Source: an uncultured Bacteroidales bacterium
GTDB taxonomy: Bacteria > Bacteroidota > Bacteroidia > Bacteroidales > P3
Assembly (NCBI GenBank): GCA_949291555.1
Contig: CASEWE010000017.1
Coordinates: 1-33,554 of the forward strand
Length of the DNA: 33,554 nucleotides
Direction of reading: 5' to 3'
Every line of letters starts with the position of its first letter. Within the stretch, counting starts at the first letter, position 1. The notes under the pieces are model-generated. The model did no database searches. It was not told the origin of the DNA and saw only the letters and a list, made by a program, of their open reading frames with translations. This document shows, one piece after another, positions 8,534-17,022 of this stretch. The translations under genes and the position numbers were made by a program.

Positions 8534-10040
8534 GGTCGCCCGTTTCTGCAAAAGAAGCCTCTTTCCTGCTCCAGAGCTCGAAATACACGGCATGGCGCGA
8601 GAACCGTTTTTCCAACACATAACCCGAATCGATGCCTGCCGCCTCCCGGCCGGAAAGATTGGCAATATTGCTGTAAAGGACATACGGCGCTTCCCTCGAA
8701 CCGGAGAACTTCTCGAACGCGACCCTCCCGGCTTCTTTCCCGTTCAAGCAAACCGCATCGGAAGGCTTGTCGTACGGGAAAAACGCCCTGACTTGGGACG
8801 GCGGAACACCCTTGCCTTCCAAATAATCAACCGCTTCCTGGCGCAAAGGATAATAAGGCAGATGTGCCAACGTGCTGTCCCAAGAAACGGCCATGCCTTC
8901 CGGGTAGCGCATGGCATGCCCGCCCCAAAGCAACAGGATCAGACCCAGCGAAACCCATCGGGCTTTCGATACGGGCAAAAGGGAAAAGACCATCTTGCCC
9001 GCAAACAAGGCAAAAAGCAAGAAGAACAGCAAGAAATACCGCCCGCTCAACGGATTACGGAATGGCAGCGTCATGGCGGCCAAGACTCCTCCCGTGCACA
9101 AGCAGGCCAGCAGCAAGGTAGCCGGGACCGCTTTCAAGAAACGCTTCCGGCCGAAGCGGAAAAACAGCCCGGCCGCAGCCACCCAGATGAAAATCTTCCC
9201 GAAATCCAAAAGGAAGCGAGGCAAAGCCAGGACATTGCGCGCTATCTGCCCGGCAGAGGCAATCTGCCAAGGCGAATCGGCCGAAAAACCGAATACCGCC
9301 TGCTGCAAATGCGCCTGCAAGGCCAGCAACAAAACCGCTGTTCCGATGGCAGGAGCGAACAACGCCAAGCTTCCGGCCAATGCTTTCGGGGCATTCTTGA
9401 AGAAATTCCGCCGCAAAACATCGAACCCGAACTTCCCGTCCTCGCTTCCGCAACGATGCAAAAATTCGAACAAACCCAAAGCGAAAAGCAGGATCACCCC
9501 GCGCGAACGCAACATGGCCAAAGCGATCGATGCCGCGAGGACGCCGGCCTTCTTCCCCTCCAAAAGGGAACGCAAAAGCCCGATCGCCGCCAGCAGAAGG
9601 ACGGGATCGAACATGGGAATCAAAATCTGCGTCACCAGCGTGGTGTCGGAAACCACCAATGCGAAAACCCACGGCAAAGCCTCCGGATTCTTCCCGCCCA
9701 GAACGGAAACGCATAATTTATAAATCTGGCAAAGAAGCGCCAGGCCGAACAAGGCAAATAAAAGGTGGGTGGCAAGAAGCGACCGGCCGAATATCATCCA
9801 CCAGAAAGCCAGCAGCATGGAAAGGGGCAGATTGTCGGTCACGCTTCCTTCCGGGAAAGAAAAATCCGTGAAACGGTTCTCGTACAGGAATGTGGCAGGA
9901 TCGGAAAGAATGGAAACAGAATCCCAGAAAAAAGGCGTCTCCCTCAGCAAAAAAGCCCCTGCAAGGTAAAGGGCGCTTGCCCCCGCCATGCAATACCAGC
10001 CTGCATCCCGCCTCTTTCCCATGAAACGACCCGCTGCCAT
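8496..10040 (-). CDS. Polytopic membrane protein, GT39/ArnT-like glycosyltransferase
   Basis: 514 residues, strongly hydrophobic with roughly ten or more membrane segments and a polar C-terminal third. The arrangement resembles GT-C fold enzymes (dolichyl-phosphate-mannose/ArnT-like family 39): a first periplasmic loop containing an acidic site (FFWDSVSILSDPATF, residues 36-50) and a PLSMLLAFWW segment, followed by regularly spaced helices. These enzymes use polyprenyl-phosphate sugars to glycosylate lipids or proteins on the periplasmic side. ATG 10040 has a good upstream AGAGG and AAAGGAT. It converges with the GT2 gene, which fits an envelope-glycan neighbourhood but shows no shared operon. 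The family is inferred from topology and weak motifs; the substrate is unknown. The last dozen residues (GDRQDGQGNDEQRQ) derive from the 16-bp repeat. Confidence 0.7.
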   Translation of the reverse strand: MAAGRFMGKRRDAGWYCMAGASALYLAGAFLLRETPFFWDSVSILSDPATFLYENRFTDFSFPEGSVTDNLPLSMLLAFWWMIFGRSLLATHLLFALFGLALLCQIYKLCVSVLGGKNPEALPWVFALVVSDTTLVTQILIPMFDPVLLLAAIGLLRSLLEGKKAGVLAASIALAMLRSRGVILLFALGLFEFLHRCGSEDGKFGFDVLRRNFFKNAPKALAGSLALFAPAIGTAVLLLALQAHLQQAVFGFSADSPWQIASAGQIARNVLALPRFLLDFGKIFIWVAAAGLFFRFGRKRFLKAVPATLLLACLCTGGVLAAMTLPFRNPLSGRYFLLFFLLFALFAGKMVFSLLPVSKARWVSLGLILLLWGGHAMRYPEGMAVSWDSTLAHLPYYPLRQEAVDYLEGKGVPPSQVRAFFPYDKPSDAVCLNGKEAGRVAFEKFSGSREAPYVLYSNIANLSGREAAGIDSGYVLEKRFSRHAVYFELWSRKEASFAETGDRQDGQGNDEQRQ

Positions 10041-10340
10041 AGAATCCTTTTACCTCTGTTCGAATAAACGCGGCTGCTTGAATAAACGCGGCACCTTGCC
10101 GCAAAACCAAAACGGGGCCTTGCCTCCTTCAATCTTTCGAGGCTTTCCGGAAAACGACGCGCATGCAAGCGCGCAGCAGAAAGCAAGCTCGGACCGGAAA
10201 CCATCGCCCGCTGGACGGATGTCCCAAAGGAATCCGCCTTCCCCGCAACCCGCCTTTCCCGGAATCCATTCCTTGCCGATTACGCCTTCCGGCAGGAAGC
10301 GCTTCGCGCGAAAGGCGGGAAAAGGAAAGCGGAGAGAAAC
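10041..10340. other. Intergenic gap with an 18-bp direct repeat
   Basis: Holds two copies of GAATAAACGCGGC (10062-10074 and 10080-10092), 18 bases apart and 22-52 bases upstream of the minus-strand ATG at 10040, where a leader or operator could lie. The rest shows no gene with recognisable features. Confidence 0.45.
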
Positions 10341-12011
10341 TCAACTCAAACCTTCAATCAAGCCGTCTACCAAATCGATATGCATCGCTTGGGGTTCCGG
10401 CGGCAATCCGGGCATGCGCATCATCTCGCCCATAATCACCACCAGCATGCGCGCGCCCCGGTTGATAACGATATCCCGGACTTTGAGCTCGAATCCGGAG
10501 GGAGCGCCGAAGGCCTTGGGGTTCGAGGAGAACGAGTACTGCGTCTTGGCCACGCAAATAGGAAAGTCGGAAATGCCCAAAGACACAATCTGCTTGATTT
10601 TCTTTTCGGCCAAACTGGCATACGAAACATCCGACGCGCCGTAAATGTCGCGGCAAAGCATGGCGATTTTCTCCTTCACGCCCATCGTGTTCTCGTAGGC
10701 GAACTTCAACGGCCCGGAAGGATGCTCCGCAATGGTTTCGACCACCACTTCGGCCAGTTCCCGAGCCCCCTCCCCGCCTTTTGCGAAAGCCTCGTTGACC
10801 GCAAAGCCAACGCCCAATTCGTTCCGGCAATGCTCCTGCACGGCCAGGATTTCCTCCTGCGTGTCATCGCCGTGCTTGTTGAAGGCCACGACCACGCTCT
10901 GATTGAAATGCCGCAAAATACCCACCTGGCGGTCCAAGTTGCAGAATCCGCGCTTGAGCGCTTCCATATCGGGCTTCGCCATATCCTGTTCCGGAACGCC
11001 GCCATGTATCTTCAGGCTCCGGGCCGTAACCACGATAACGCTCAACTTCGGCTGCAAGCCGGTCTGGCGGCATTTTATATCAAAAAATTTCTCAGCCCCC
11101 AGATCCGCGCCGAAACCGGCTTCGGTGATGGCATAATCGCCGAAGGTCATAGCCATTTTCGTAGCCAGCACCGAATTGCATCCGTGGGCGATATTGGCAA
11201 ACGGCCCGCCATGGATGAAAGCCGGCGTATTTTCGGTCGTCTGGACCAGGTTCGGCAGCAAAGCATCTTTGAGCAAGACCGTGATCGCCCCTGCAACTCC
11301 CAAGTCTTTTACCGTGAAAGCGCTTCCCGAATAGGTATAACCCAGCAAGATGCTCTCCACACGGGCCCTGAGGTCGTTCAAGTCCCGGCTCAGGCAGAGG
11401 ATGGCCATGAGTTCCGAAGCGGCCGTGATATCGAAGCCTGTCTGCGACGGGATCCCGTCCGTAGCCGAGCCCAAGCCGGTTATGATGTTGCGGAGCCCCC
11501 TGTCGTTGACATCCAGCACCCGCTTCCACTTCACTTCCCGCAAGCCTTGGCAGCTATTGCGATTCTGGTAAATATAGTTGTCGAGCAGGGCGGTTATCAT
11601 GTTATGGGCCGAAGTGATGGCATGGAAATCGCCCGTGAAATGAAGATTGATGTTTTCCATGGGAAGCACCTGGGCGTAACCGCCTCCGGCAGCCCCGCCT
11701 TTCATGCCGAAGCAAGGGCCCAAGGAAGGTTCGCGCAAGGCCACGATGGCCTTTTTCCCGATCTTGTTCAATCCCAAAGCCAGCCCGATCGACACCGTGG
11801 TCTTGCCCACCCCGGCCTTGTTCGGCGTGACTGCGGTCACCAAAATGAGATTGTGTTCCTTGATCTTCGCTTCGTCTATCTGCGAAATATCCACTTTGGC
11901 AATATGATGCCCGTAATGGTAGATTCTTTCAGGGTCTATCCCTGCCTTCCGCGCGACTTCCTCGATTTTTTCCAGCGGTGTCTGACGCGCGATTTCTATA
12001 TCCGGCTTCAT
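10341..12011 (-). CDS. fhs: Formate-tetrahydrofolate ligase
   Basis: ATP-dependent ligation of formate to tetrahydrofolate giving 10-formyl-THF, for one-carbon metabolism and purine synthesis in the cytoplasm. 556 residues, the normal family length. The P-loop is [11 protein letters not shown] (residues 62-72). The folate/active-site region [20 protein letters not shown] (98-117) is intact, followed by [16 protein letters not shown]. The C-terminal half keeps family blocks such as [20 protein letters not shown] and the final [16 protein letters not shown] 12011. It is the only gene on its strand between the rubredoxin terminator and the membrane-protein gene, so probably monocistronic. No promoter box of good quality was seen in the 70 bases upstream. 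Confidence 0.98.
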   Translation of the reverse strand: MKPDIEIARQTPLEKIEEVARKAGIDPERIYHYGHHIAKVDISQIDEAKIKEHNLILVTAVTPNKAGVGKTTVSIGLALGLNKIGKKAIVALREPSLGPCFGMKGGAAGGGYAQVLPMENINLHFTGDFHAITSAHNMITALLDNYIYQNRNSCQGLREVKWKRVLDVNDRGLRNIITGLGSATDGIPSQTGFDITAASELMAILCLSRDLNDLRARVESILLGYTYSGSAFTVKDLGVAGAITVLLKDALLPNLVQTTENTPAFIHGGPFANIAHGCNSVLATKMAMTFGDYAITEAGFGADLGAEKFFDIKCRQTGLQPKLSVIVVTARSLKIHGGVPEQDMAKPDMEALKRGFCNLDRQVGILRHFNQSVVVAFNKHGDDTQEEILAVQEHCRNELGVGFAVNEAFAKGGEGARELAEVVVETIAEHPSGPLKFAYENTMGVKEKIAMLCRDIYGASDVSYASLAEKKIKQIVSLGISDFPICVAKTQYSFSSNPKAFGAPSGFELKVRDIVINRGARMLVVIMGEMMRMPGLPPEPQAMHIDLVDGLIEGLS

Positions 12012-12088
12012 CTTTTGTACGATTTATTCAATTTGATCGGGTTTGCAAAACGGCTCATCCGCCATGCCCGCCCGTTTCCCTGCCACAT

Positions 12089-12130
12089 CAAAAAAAAGAA
12101 AGCCCTCGCGCTTGGCAACGGGCTTTCTTT
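12089..12130 (-). terminator. Rho-independent terminator of rubredoxin gene
   Basis: Inverted repeat AAAGAAAGCCC (12095-12105) and GGGCTTTCTTT (12120-12130) with a 14-base loop. On the minus strand the hairpin is followed by a T-run (12089-12097), 19 bases after the rubredoxin stop. It separates rubredoxin from fhs. Confidence 0.82.
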
Positions 12131-12148
12131 GCTTTCGATATCCGGCAA

Positions 12149-12313
12149 TTATTCGTCCATCGGCTCGAAATCCTCCTTGCCGACCCCGCAGACCGGGCAA
12201 ACCCATGTATCGGGAATATCCTCGAACGCGGTTCCGGGCGCGATTCCTCCTTCAGGATCCCCTTTGGCCGGGTCGTAGACATATTGGCAAATAGCGCAAA
12301 CATACTTTTTCAT
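12149..12313 (-). CDS. Rubredoxin
   Basis: A 54-residue one-iron electron carrier, typical rubredoxin size. It has both knuckles, [10 protein letters not shown] (Cys 6 and 9) and [11 protein letters not shown] (Cys 39 and 42), which bind Fe(Cys)4, and the aromatic core residues Y4, Y11, Y13 and W37. Cytoplasmic; in anaerobes it commonly passes electrons to rubrerythrin- or superoxide-reductase-type detoxification systems or other reductases, none of which is adjacent here. ATG 12313 with an AGAAGAAG leader. It has its own candidate promoter and terminator, so it is likely transcribed alone. Confidence 0.96.
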   Translation of the reverse strand: MKKYVCAICQYVYDPAKGDPEGGIAPGTAFEDIPDTWVCPVCGVGKEDFEPMDE

Positions 12314-12355
12314 AGTGCTTCTTCTTTTTAAGGTTCGGAAATACTAAATGAGGAG

Positions 12356-12388
12356 TAAAAGTAATTAAAATTCCGCAAATACAGCAAA
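12356..12388 (-). promoter_or_regulatory. Candidate promoter of rubredoxin gene
   Basis: On the minus strand TTTG (12388-12385), 21 bases, then TACTTTTA (12363-12356), a 7 of 8 match to the Bacteroidota -7 box TAnnTTTG. It lies about 45 bases upstream of the ATG at 12313. Confidence 0.5.
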
Positions 12389-12745
12389 CCGCCTGGCGCA
12401 AAAGGAGGCAAGCCGCAGAAAAAGAACCGCCAGGCTTAATCCATCAGCCATCATCTTTCAGAAAACAAAACTTGAAATCAATCAATTAACCATCCTCTAT
12501 CCCATTTCGGGAATATAATATCCGGAAGCCGTCCTGTTGATTCCCGCTCGAATTTCAACGCTTTTGATGTAAATTTGCAGGTGGATGCCCGCCCCGGATG
12601 CCCAGGTTTCCGGGGTTCGATGCAAACCCCGGCAGAAAGGGACTCTCGCGGAAAACCGCCCCCCCCCTTTGCCGGAAGAAACGGATGCAGCCCCTCCGCA
12701 ACCATCCGCCGGAAAGCCGGCCAGATAAAAAAAAGCATTACTGCC
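12389..12745. other. Intergenic gap with a possible -7 box
   Basis: Between the divergent rubredoxin and META-domain genes. TAAATTTG at 12570-12577 matches the Bacteroidota -7 box for plus-strand transcription, but no convincing TTTG sits 19-21 bases upstream. A C-homopolymer of nine or ten lies near 12660. No gene seen. Confidence 0.4.
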
Positions 12746-13549
12746 ATGAAAGCGAAAGCCTATCTCTTAACCGCTTTATTCCTCTTCGCTACGGGCTTCC
12801 TTGCCGGCCAGGCTTCAGAAGCCGCCCACCCTAAACAAGCAGGTTCCAAGAAAGCGCTCACCATGGGCACGCTTTCGGGCGAATGGCAGATTTTGAAAGT
12901 GCAAGGCGAAACCCTGCCGGAAAGCGAGAAGCTTTTCAGCCTCAATCTCGACTGCCTGAAAAAATCCGTAGCCGGCTATACGGGCTGCAATTACTTGAAC
13001 GGGAAGTTCGGGTTCAAAGCCCGCAAGAACCAGCTCGAATTCCGGGAACTTTCCTCCACGCGAATGGCTTGCCCCTTGGCGGAAACCGAAAGCCGGATCA
13101 TCGAAATGCTCGGCAAAGCCTGCACCTACGAGTTTTCACAAGACTCCAATCATGGCCAGAAGCTCGAATTGAAAGATCGTAACGGGAACACGCTATTGAC
13201 GCTCAACAAGATGAAGCCGCTTGACGGGCGATGGGATGTTTCCCGGATCCACGATGAAAAAATCGAGGAAAACCAAAACATCTACTTGATTTTCAATTCA
13301 TCGAAGAAGACCCTATATGGAAAAACCGGCTGCAACAACTACAGCGCGCCGATAGAATACGATGCCCGCAAACCTTCTGTCTTGCACATCGGGCAAGGAA
13401 TTTCCACCATGATGGCTTGTCCCGAGATGGAAATAGAGCAAAAAATGCTCAAAGCCTTGCAGGAAATCTGCTCTTACAAAAAATTCTCGGAAAGGAAAGC
13501 CATTCTCTGCGACACGGCCGGCAATATCGTCCTTGAACTGACCCGGTAA
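12746..13549 (+). CDS. Exported protein with two META/HslJ domains
   Basis: 267 residues. An N-terminal signal peptide (MKAKAYLLTALFLFATGFLA, cleavage probably near AGQASEA) directs export. Two tandem META domains follow, about residues 36-145 and 155-267. Each opens with a Gly-Trp strand (LSGEWQILKV; LDGRWDVSRI), then has a TGCN motif (GYTGCNYLNG; GKTGCNNYSA) and a STRMACP / STMMACP motif, so each repeat keeps the same two Cys positions, likely a disulfide or fold-defining pair. HslJ-type META proteins are heat-shock and novobiocin-resistance related in E. coli; the molecular role is unknown. The open frame extends upstream to 12575, but ATG 12746 is chosen because it gives a signal peptide. 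Confidence 0.88.
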   Translation: MKAKAYLLTALFLFATGFLAGQASEAAHPKQAGSKKALTMGTLSGEWQILKVQGETLPESEKLFSLNLDCLKKSVAGYTGCNYLNGKFGFKARKNQLEFRELSSTRMACPLAETESRIIEMLGKACTYEFSQDSNHGQKLELKDRNGNTLLTLNKMKPLDGRWDVSRIHDEKIEENQNIYLIFNSSKKTLYGKTGCNNYSAPIEYDARKPSVLHIGQGISTMMACPEMEIEQKMLKALQEICSYKKFSERKAILCDTAGNIVLELTR

Positions 13550-13968
13550 CCGCTTTCCCGCGGAAGCCTGTCCCGTCCGGCGGTTCTCCTCGATGAAATC
13601 GGCCGGAAGCGGCATCATGCTCCCAAGCCCCGCCGGGTTCCGCCGGCATCCGGAATTTACCCCTCAATGACGCCAAGGGAGGCCACATCCAATCGGATTG
13701 CCTGTTTCCCACCAGCCGGAACGAAACCGCCCTTCTTCGATCCGACCAAGCCTCAAATCGCACGCGTGCCAATCCCGTCCCGCAGCCGGCCGGAACCGCT
13801 TTGCCGCGCAGGAATACCGGCAAGCGCCAGCAAGGATGCTTGAACCCCGAGCCCGGGGCCGACTTTCCGCATAAAATCCTCAACGAAGCAACAAGATGCC
13901 CTTGCATTTTGCTTTTGAAGCAGTCGAAAACCGCTTCTGCCAAGCTTATTCCGTCTCCTGAAAAAAAA
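13550..13968. other. Gap without a recognisable gene
   Basis: GC-rich up to about 13950, then sharply AT-rich as it enters the thioredoxin promoter. No convincing open frame, RNA or terminator was seen. Confidence 0.45.
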
Positions 13969-14031
13969 TTCCAATAGAATATTGTTTTATTGGAAAATAT
14001 TTGTACTTTTGCAAATGTTTCCATTGGAAAC
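13969..14031 (+). promoter_or_regulatory. Thioredoxin promoter with two palindromes (likely operators)
   Basis: TACTTTTG at 14004-14011 is an exact TAnnTTTG box; ATTG at 13981-13984 is 19 bases upstream and matches TTTG at three of four positions. An inverted repeat TTCCAATA (13969-13976) / TATTGGAA (13988-13995) spans the -33 region, and a second, GTTTCC ATT GGAAAC (14017-14031), covers the expected transcription start. Both use the half-site TTCCA/TGGAA. The gene after the thioredoxin encodes a MarR regulator, the obvious candidate to bind here; that link is inference. Confidence 0.65.
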
Positions 14032-14067
14032 CATAAACCCGAAACAATAACCTTATAAACACCTGAA

Positions 14068-14556
14068 ATGAAAAAAATCTTGCTTTTGGTATTTCCCGCC
14101 CTGCTGCTTGCAGCCTGCTCCAGCAAAAACCCGGCAGAAGCCGCATCGGGGAAAACCGGAACCTCAAGCGAACAAACCCAAAAAGAAAAAAACATGACAA
14201 CCATCCATCTCACCAAAGCCGACTTTTTAAAAAAAGTAGCCGATTTCGAAACGAACCCCCAAGAATGGAAATACTTAGGCGACAAGCCTTGCCTCATCGA
14301 CTTCTATGCTTCCTGGTGCGGCCCATGCAAAGCGCTCTCGCCTATCCTCGAAGAACTAGCGGCCGAATACGGGGATCAAATCCACATCTACAAAATCGAC
14401 ACGGAAAAAGAACAGGAACTGGCGGCCGCTTTCGGCATACGTTCCATCCCCACCCTTCTGTTCGTACCCATGGAAGGAGCCCCGCAAATGGCGCAGGGCG
14501 CTCTTCCGAAATCCACCTTGAAAGAAGCCATCGACAGCATCCTGCTCGGCAAGTAA
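14068..14556 (+). CDS. Lipoprotein thioredoxin
   Basis: 162-residue thiol-disulfide oxidoreductase. A lipoprotein signal peptide ends in the lipobox LLAAC (Cys17), so the protein should be anchored on the periplasmic side of a membrane. After a polar linker (18-45) comes a thioredoxin fold with active site WCGPC (83-87) and the cis-Pro loop RSIPTL (Pro128). WCGPC with E. coli TrxA-like surroundings suggests a reducing role. A second possible start at Met43 would give a cytoplasmic form of thioredoxin size, starting MTTIHLTKADF, and both products are conceivable. The promoter carries palindromes and a MarR gene follows, so redox-controlled expression is likely. Confidence 0.93.
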   Translation: MKKILLLVFPALLLAACSSKNPAEAASGKTGTSSEQTQKEKNMTTIHLTKADFLKKVADFETNPQEWKYLGDKPCLIDFYASWCGPCKALSPILEELAAEYGDQIHIYKIDTEKEQELAAAFGIRSIPTLLFVPMEGAPQMAQGALPKSTLKEAIDSILLGK

Positions 14557-14593
14557 ATCCTCCTTGCCAAAGCAGAGAGCATCGAGCCTGCTT

Positions 14594-14633
14594 GCCTTGC
14601 GGCCGGATCGAGAGGCGTTTCCCGCCGCAAGGC
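14594..14633 (+). terminator. Hairpin between thioredoxin and marR genes (possible attenuator)
   Basis: A perfect 10-bp inverted repeat, GCCTTGCGGC (14594-14603) and GCCGCAAGGC (14624-14633), with a 20-base loop. No T-run follows, so it may lower readthrough or stabilise the upstream mRNA rather than terminate fully. Confidence 0.45.
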
Positions 14634-14672
14634 CTTCCCCTGAACACCCGCCAACAATTTCCTCGAAAAGAA

Positions 14673-15020
14673 ATGAACACACTGTGCCGGATACGCGACA
14701 TACAACGGGCGGTCAACGAATTTGAAGCCCGTTTCGAAAAGACATACGGCATCTGCCTCAATGAAGGCATGCTCTTGTGCAGCCTTGAAAAAGAAGAATT
14801 CCTTTGCTCGGGGAAATTAGGCGAACTGCTGGGCCTGAGCGCTTCCAATACCTCGAAAGTGATACGCAATGCCGAGGAAAAAGGATACATCACCCGCGTG
14901 CTGGGGAAAACGGATCGAAGGCAAATGTATTTTTCCTTGAGCCGGAAAGGACGCGAACTTCTTGCGGAGCTTCATTGCGGCCAGATAGCCATCCCGCCTT
15001 TGCTGGAAAGCTGCTTGTAA
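14673..15020 (+). CDS. Cys-rich MarR-type transcriptional regulator
   Basis: 115 residues. The winged-helix core reads KLGELLGLSASNTSKVIRNA (residues 48-67, helix-turn-helix) then EEKGYITRVLGKTDRRQMYFSLSRKGREL (68-96, wing with the DRR motif typical of MarR). Six cysteines (5, 28, 36, 45, 102, 114) are many for so short a protein; OhrR/SarZ-like MarR proteins sense peroxide through such thiols, and BmoR of Bacteroides fragilis is a MarR protein linked to thiol balance. The gene follows the lipoprotein thioredoxin by 116 bases on the same strand, whose promoter carries matching palindromes. A redox-responsive repressor of its own operon is therefore the likely role. ATG 14673 is preceded by GAAAAGAA. 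Confidence 0.85.
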   Translation: MNTLCRIRDIQRAVNEFEARFEKTYGICLNEGMLLCSLEKEEFLCSGKLGELLGLSASNTSKVIRNAEEKGYITRVLGKTDRRQMYFSLSRKGRELLAELHCGQIAIPPLLESCL

Positions 15021-15115
15021 TCCAATCCGGGACTCCCCCTTGTCCGCTGCGCATGGCCCCGTCGGCTCCGGATCGGGCCCTCCCACCGGCAGCAAACGAA
15101 GGCATCGCCGCCCTA

Positions 15116-15285
15116 AAACGCTGCTTCCCGCTGGAAATACCCCGTTGCGGGCTTGAAGAACGAAACGCTGCCTTTCAACTCAGAATGCCTTTCCCCGCTG
15201 GAAACGCCCCGCGGCGGGCTTGGAGAACGAAGCGCTGCCTTTCAACTCAAAACGCCTCTTTCCTCTGGAAACGCCCCGCCGGATC
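15116..15285. repeat. 67-bp period intergenic direct repeat, about 2.5 copies
   Basis: The element GCTGGAAA recurs at 15130, 15197 and (as TCTGGAAA) 15264, exactly 67 bases apart. Conserved parts include GGCTTGRAGAACGAARCGCT and GCCTTTCAACTC. As 67 is not a multiple of three it is unlikely to be coding. It fills most of the gap between the convergent marR and GT90 genes. A C/T-rich CCTTCCTTCCGTCCGTCC tract follows at about 15285-15312. Confidence 0.75.
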
Positions 15286-15319
15286 CTTCCTTCCGTCCGT
15301 CCTTCCTTCCGCGAAGAGG

Positions 15320-16312
15320 TCAAATCTGGCCTGTCTGCCGGAAATATTTTTCCAAGACCAAAAGCGAAATGATTTTTTCCCTCTTTTTGTCGAGAAACTG
15401 CCTTACGTATTCATGGGCATGGGCCACAATCGCCTCCGATTCCTGCTGATGCGCGGCATAGTAAGCGAGTTTTTCGGCCAAATCGCTGTAATCGTCCTTG
15501 ATTTCCACATAATGGTAATCCGGAACCAAGGTCCCTTCCATGAACCAGGTCTCGTACTTCGGTCTCGGCATCACCGCAAGGGAGTTCGAGGACATTACCC
15601 ATTTGAGGTTGGTCGCCACATCGTAACCCTCCAATGCCATGACAAATTTGTAGTCCAAATGCCGGTACATGGAAATATGCGGCTTGACCCATTCCAAGGG
15701 CAGCCCTTCCACGGGCGATGAAATACCCGTATCGCAGATTTCAGACCCGAAATATTTCCTGACAAAGTCCACCCGATGCGGCCGTCCCCGTACTTCCAAC
15801 CGGAAAATGGCACGATCCTGCTTGTCTTTGAATGCTTTATCGTCCTTCAGGAACACGAAATGACGCAGGCTGTCCAATTTCATGATCACCGAGTTGCGAT
15901 TGTCTCCCTGCAAAGGCCGGCTCTTCACAATCGAAGGCACAGCCGGGACATGGGTTATGTCGCCGAACTCGTAGGCCCAATGCAAGCAGGCGGGAAACCA
16001 TCGGGTATACCGGTATGTATCGAAAAAATACGTGCTTTTGCACTTTTTCCCGTAACGGTGATCCCGCAAAACGGGAAGCCCTTCGACGGGGAATGCCGGC
16101 TTTCCCTCTGGCAGCCTTGCCTGCTCCAGCTTGTTGTAATAGTCGACCCGCTGGCAGATGTATGGCCAGTCCGGCCTTTTCCTGGCCCGCGCCAATACCC
16201 TCGGCAAACGTCTCCGGAAAAACGAAGCCGGGAGGGCATACCCTATGAAGCACCGGAAATACCAGAAGAGCTTGATCGGCTTGTTATGGAACAAACGATT
16301 CAGGATACGCAT
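15320..16312 (-). CDS. Family 90 (CAP10-like) glycosyltransferase
   Basis: 330 residues, resembling the LpsA/CAP10 glycosyltransferase family that adds glucose or xylose-type residues to lipopolysaccharide or capsule. Seen are the family blocks VPSIVKSRPLQGDNRNSV, then RGRPHRVDFVRKYF, HLDYKFVMALEGYDVATNLKW and SSNSLAVMPRPKYETWFMEG with LVPDYHYVEIKDDYSDLAEK; the EGYD/ATNLKW and ETWF..G segments are the usual catalytic-end signature. The frame is open further upstream to a GTG at 16351, but ATG 16312 (MRILNRLFHNKPIKLFWY) is preferred. Cytoplasmic, membrane-associated. It lies alone; the other glycan genes (6889-10040) are several kilobases away. Confidence 0.88.
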   Translation of the reverse strand: MRILNRLFHNKPIKLFWYFRCFIGYALPASFFRRRLPRVLARARKRPDWPYICQRVDYYNKLEQARLPEGKPAFPVEGLPVLRDHRYGKKCKSTYFFDTYRYTRWFPACLHWAYEFGDITHVPAVPSIVKSRPLQGDNRNSVIMKLDSLRHFVFLKDDKAFKDKQDRAIFRLEVRGRPHRVDFVRKYFGSEICDTGISSPVEGLPLEWVKPHISMYRHLDYKFVMALEGYDVATNLKWVMSSNSLAVMPRPKYETWFMEGTLVPDYHYVEIKDDYSDLAEKLAYYAAHQQESEAIVAHAHEYVRQFLDKKREKIISLLVLEKYFRQTGQI

Positions 16313-16768
16313 GAAAAAACTCGTTTTACGACCCGCAAGCCCGGCAAGCACAAACCGCGAAAAGTTTTATTCCCGCACGGCGCGAACCCGCTTCCGCCAT
16401 GCAAATGTAGGCAAAAACGCCGGCACTCCATACAAGGCGCCCGCCGCCCGCAGCAAGCAATCCACCCTGAATGCGCAAGAAAATTCGCCCGGACCCCGGC
16501 ACGGTGCCCGGCAAGCGGAAATCGAAGATGCCGGGTTGCTCCGGCCGCACAGATGCCTGCCCGATTGTCCGCGAAACCGTGTTTCCTTATCTCCCCGGGA
16601 AAAGACTCCCGCATGACGGAAATCTAAAATCCGTGAAACGGGCATTTTCTTGAAGCGTTACCCGGGCGGGCCGGATCGCTCAAAAAAAAACATGCCGCAT
16701 TTGTGCCGGCTTTCAAAGACGAATCCGTATAAACAATTAATTTCTCAGACTAAACAACACGGATTTTG
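16313..16768. other. Gap holding a candidate minus-strand promoter
   Basis: TACATTTG on the minus strand (16409-16402) is an exact Bacteroidota -7 box about 90 bases upstream of the GT90 start; the -33 element is poor (CTTG at a 23-base spacing). The remainder up to the tRNA gene shows no gene that I can support. Confidence 0.4.
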
Positions 16769-16853
16769 CGGAAAGTGAGGGATTCGAACCCCCGGAGGCT
16801 CTCACCTCAACGGTTTTCAAGACCGCCGCAATCGACCACTCTGCCAACTTTCC
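16769..16853 (-). tRNA. tRNA-Ser (anticodon UGA)
   Basis: Minus-strand 85-base tRNA with acceptor stem GGAAAGT / ACTTTCC plus discriminator G, D-arm GCAGAGTGGTCGATTGC, anticodon stem-loop CGGT-CTTGAAA-ACCG with TGA at 16819-16817, a long class II variable arm (TGAGGTGAGAGCCTCC region) and T-arm GGGGGTTCGAATCCC. The long variable arm and anticodon both indicate serine. CCA is not encoded. Confidence 0.97.
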
Positions 16854-17022
16854 CTGCTTGCCAATGCTGCAAAAGTAAGCCAAAAAGAGAAAAAAGCAAA
16901 AGCAGCGCGGCATTGCCTTCCGGGCCGCCACCAGGCTTTCCGGCATCATCGAATCCCTGCATCCGCGCCCGAGAAAAGCCAACCGCAAGCACCCGCCACC
17001 TGCAAAACAAGAATGAAAAACA

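Noticed and set aside
7911..9716. Very long plus-strand open frame (about 600 codons) across the end of the GT2 gene and opposite the membrane glycosyltransferase
   Set aside because: It is antisense to a well-supported hydrophobic protein and the predicted residues are Arg/Pro/Gln-rich with no domain; GC-rich DNA leaves such frames open by chance.
10380..12278. Plus-strand open frame of over 600 codons opposite fhs and rubredoxin
   Set aside because: Shadow of the clearly conserved minus-strand genes; no recognisable motif.
15116..15312. CRISPR array at the 67-bp repeats
   Set aside because: The repeats are diverged tandem copies without unique spacers and no cas genes are present.
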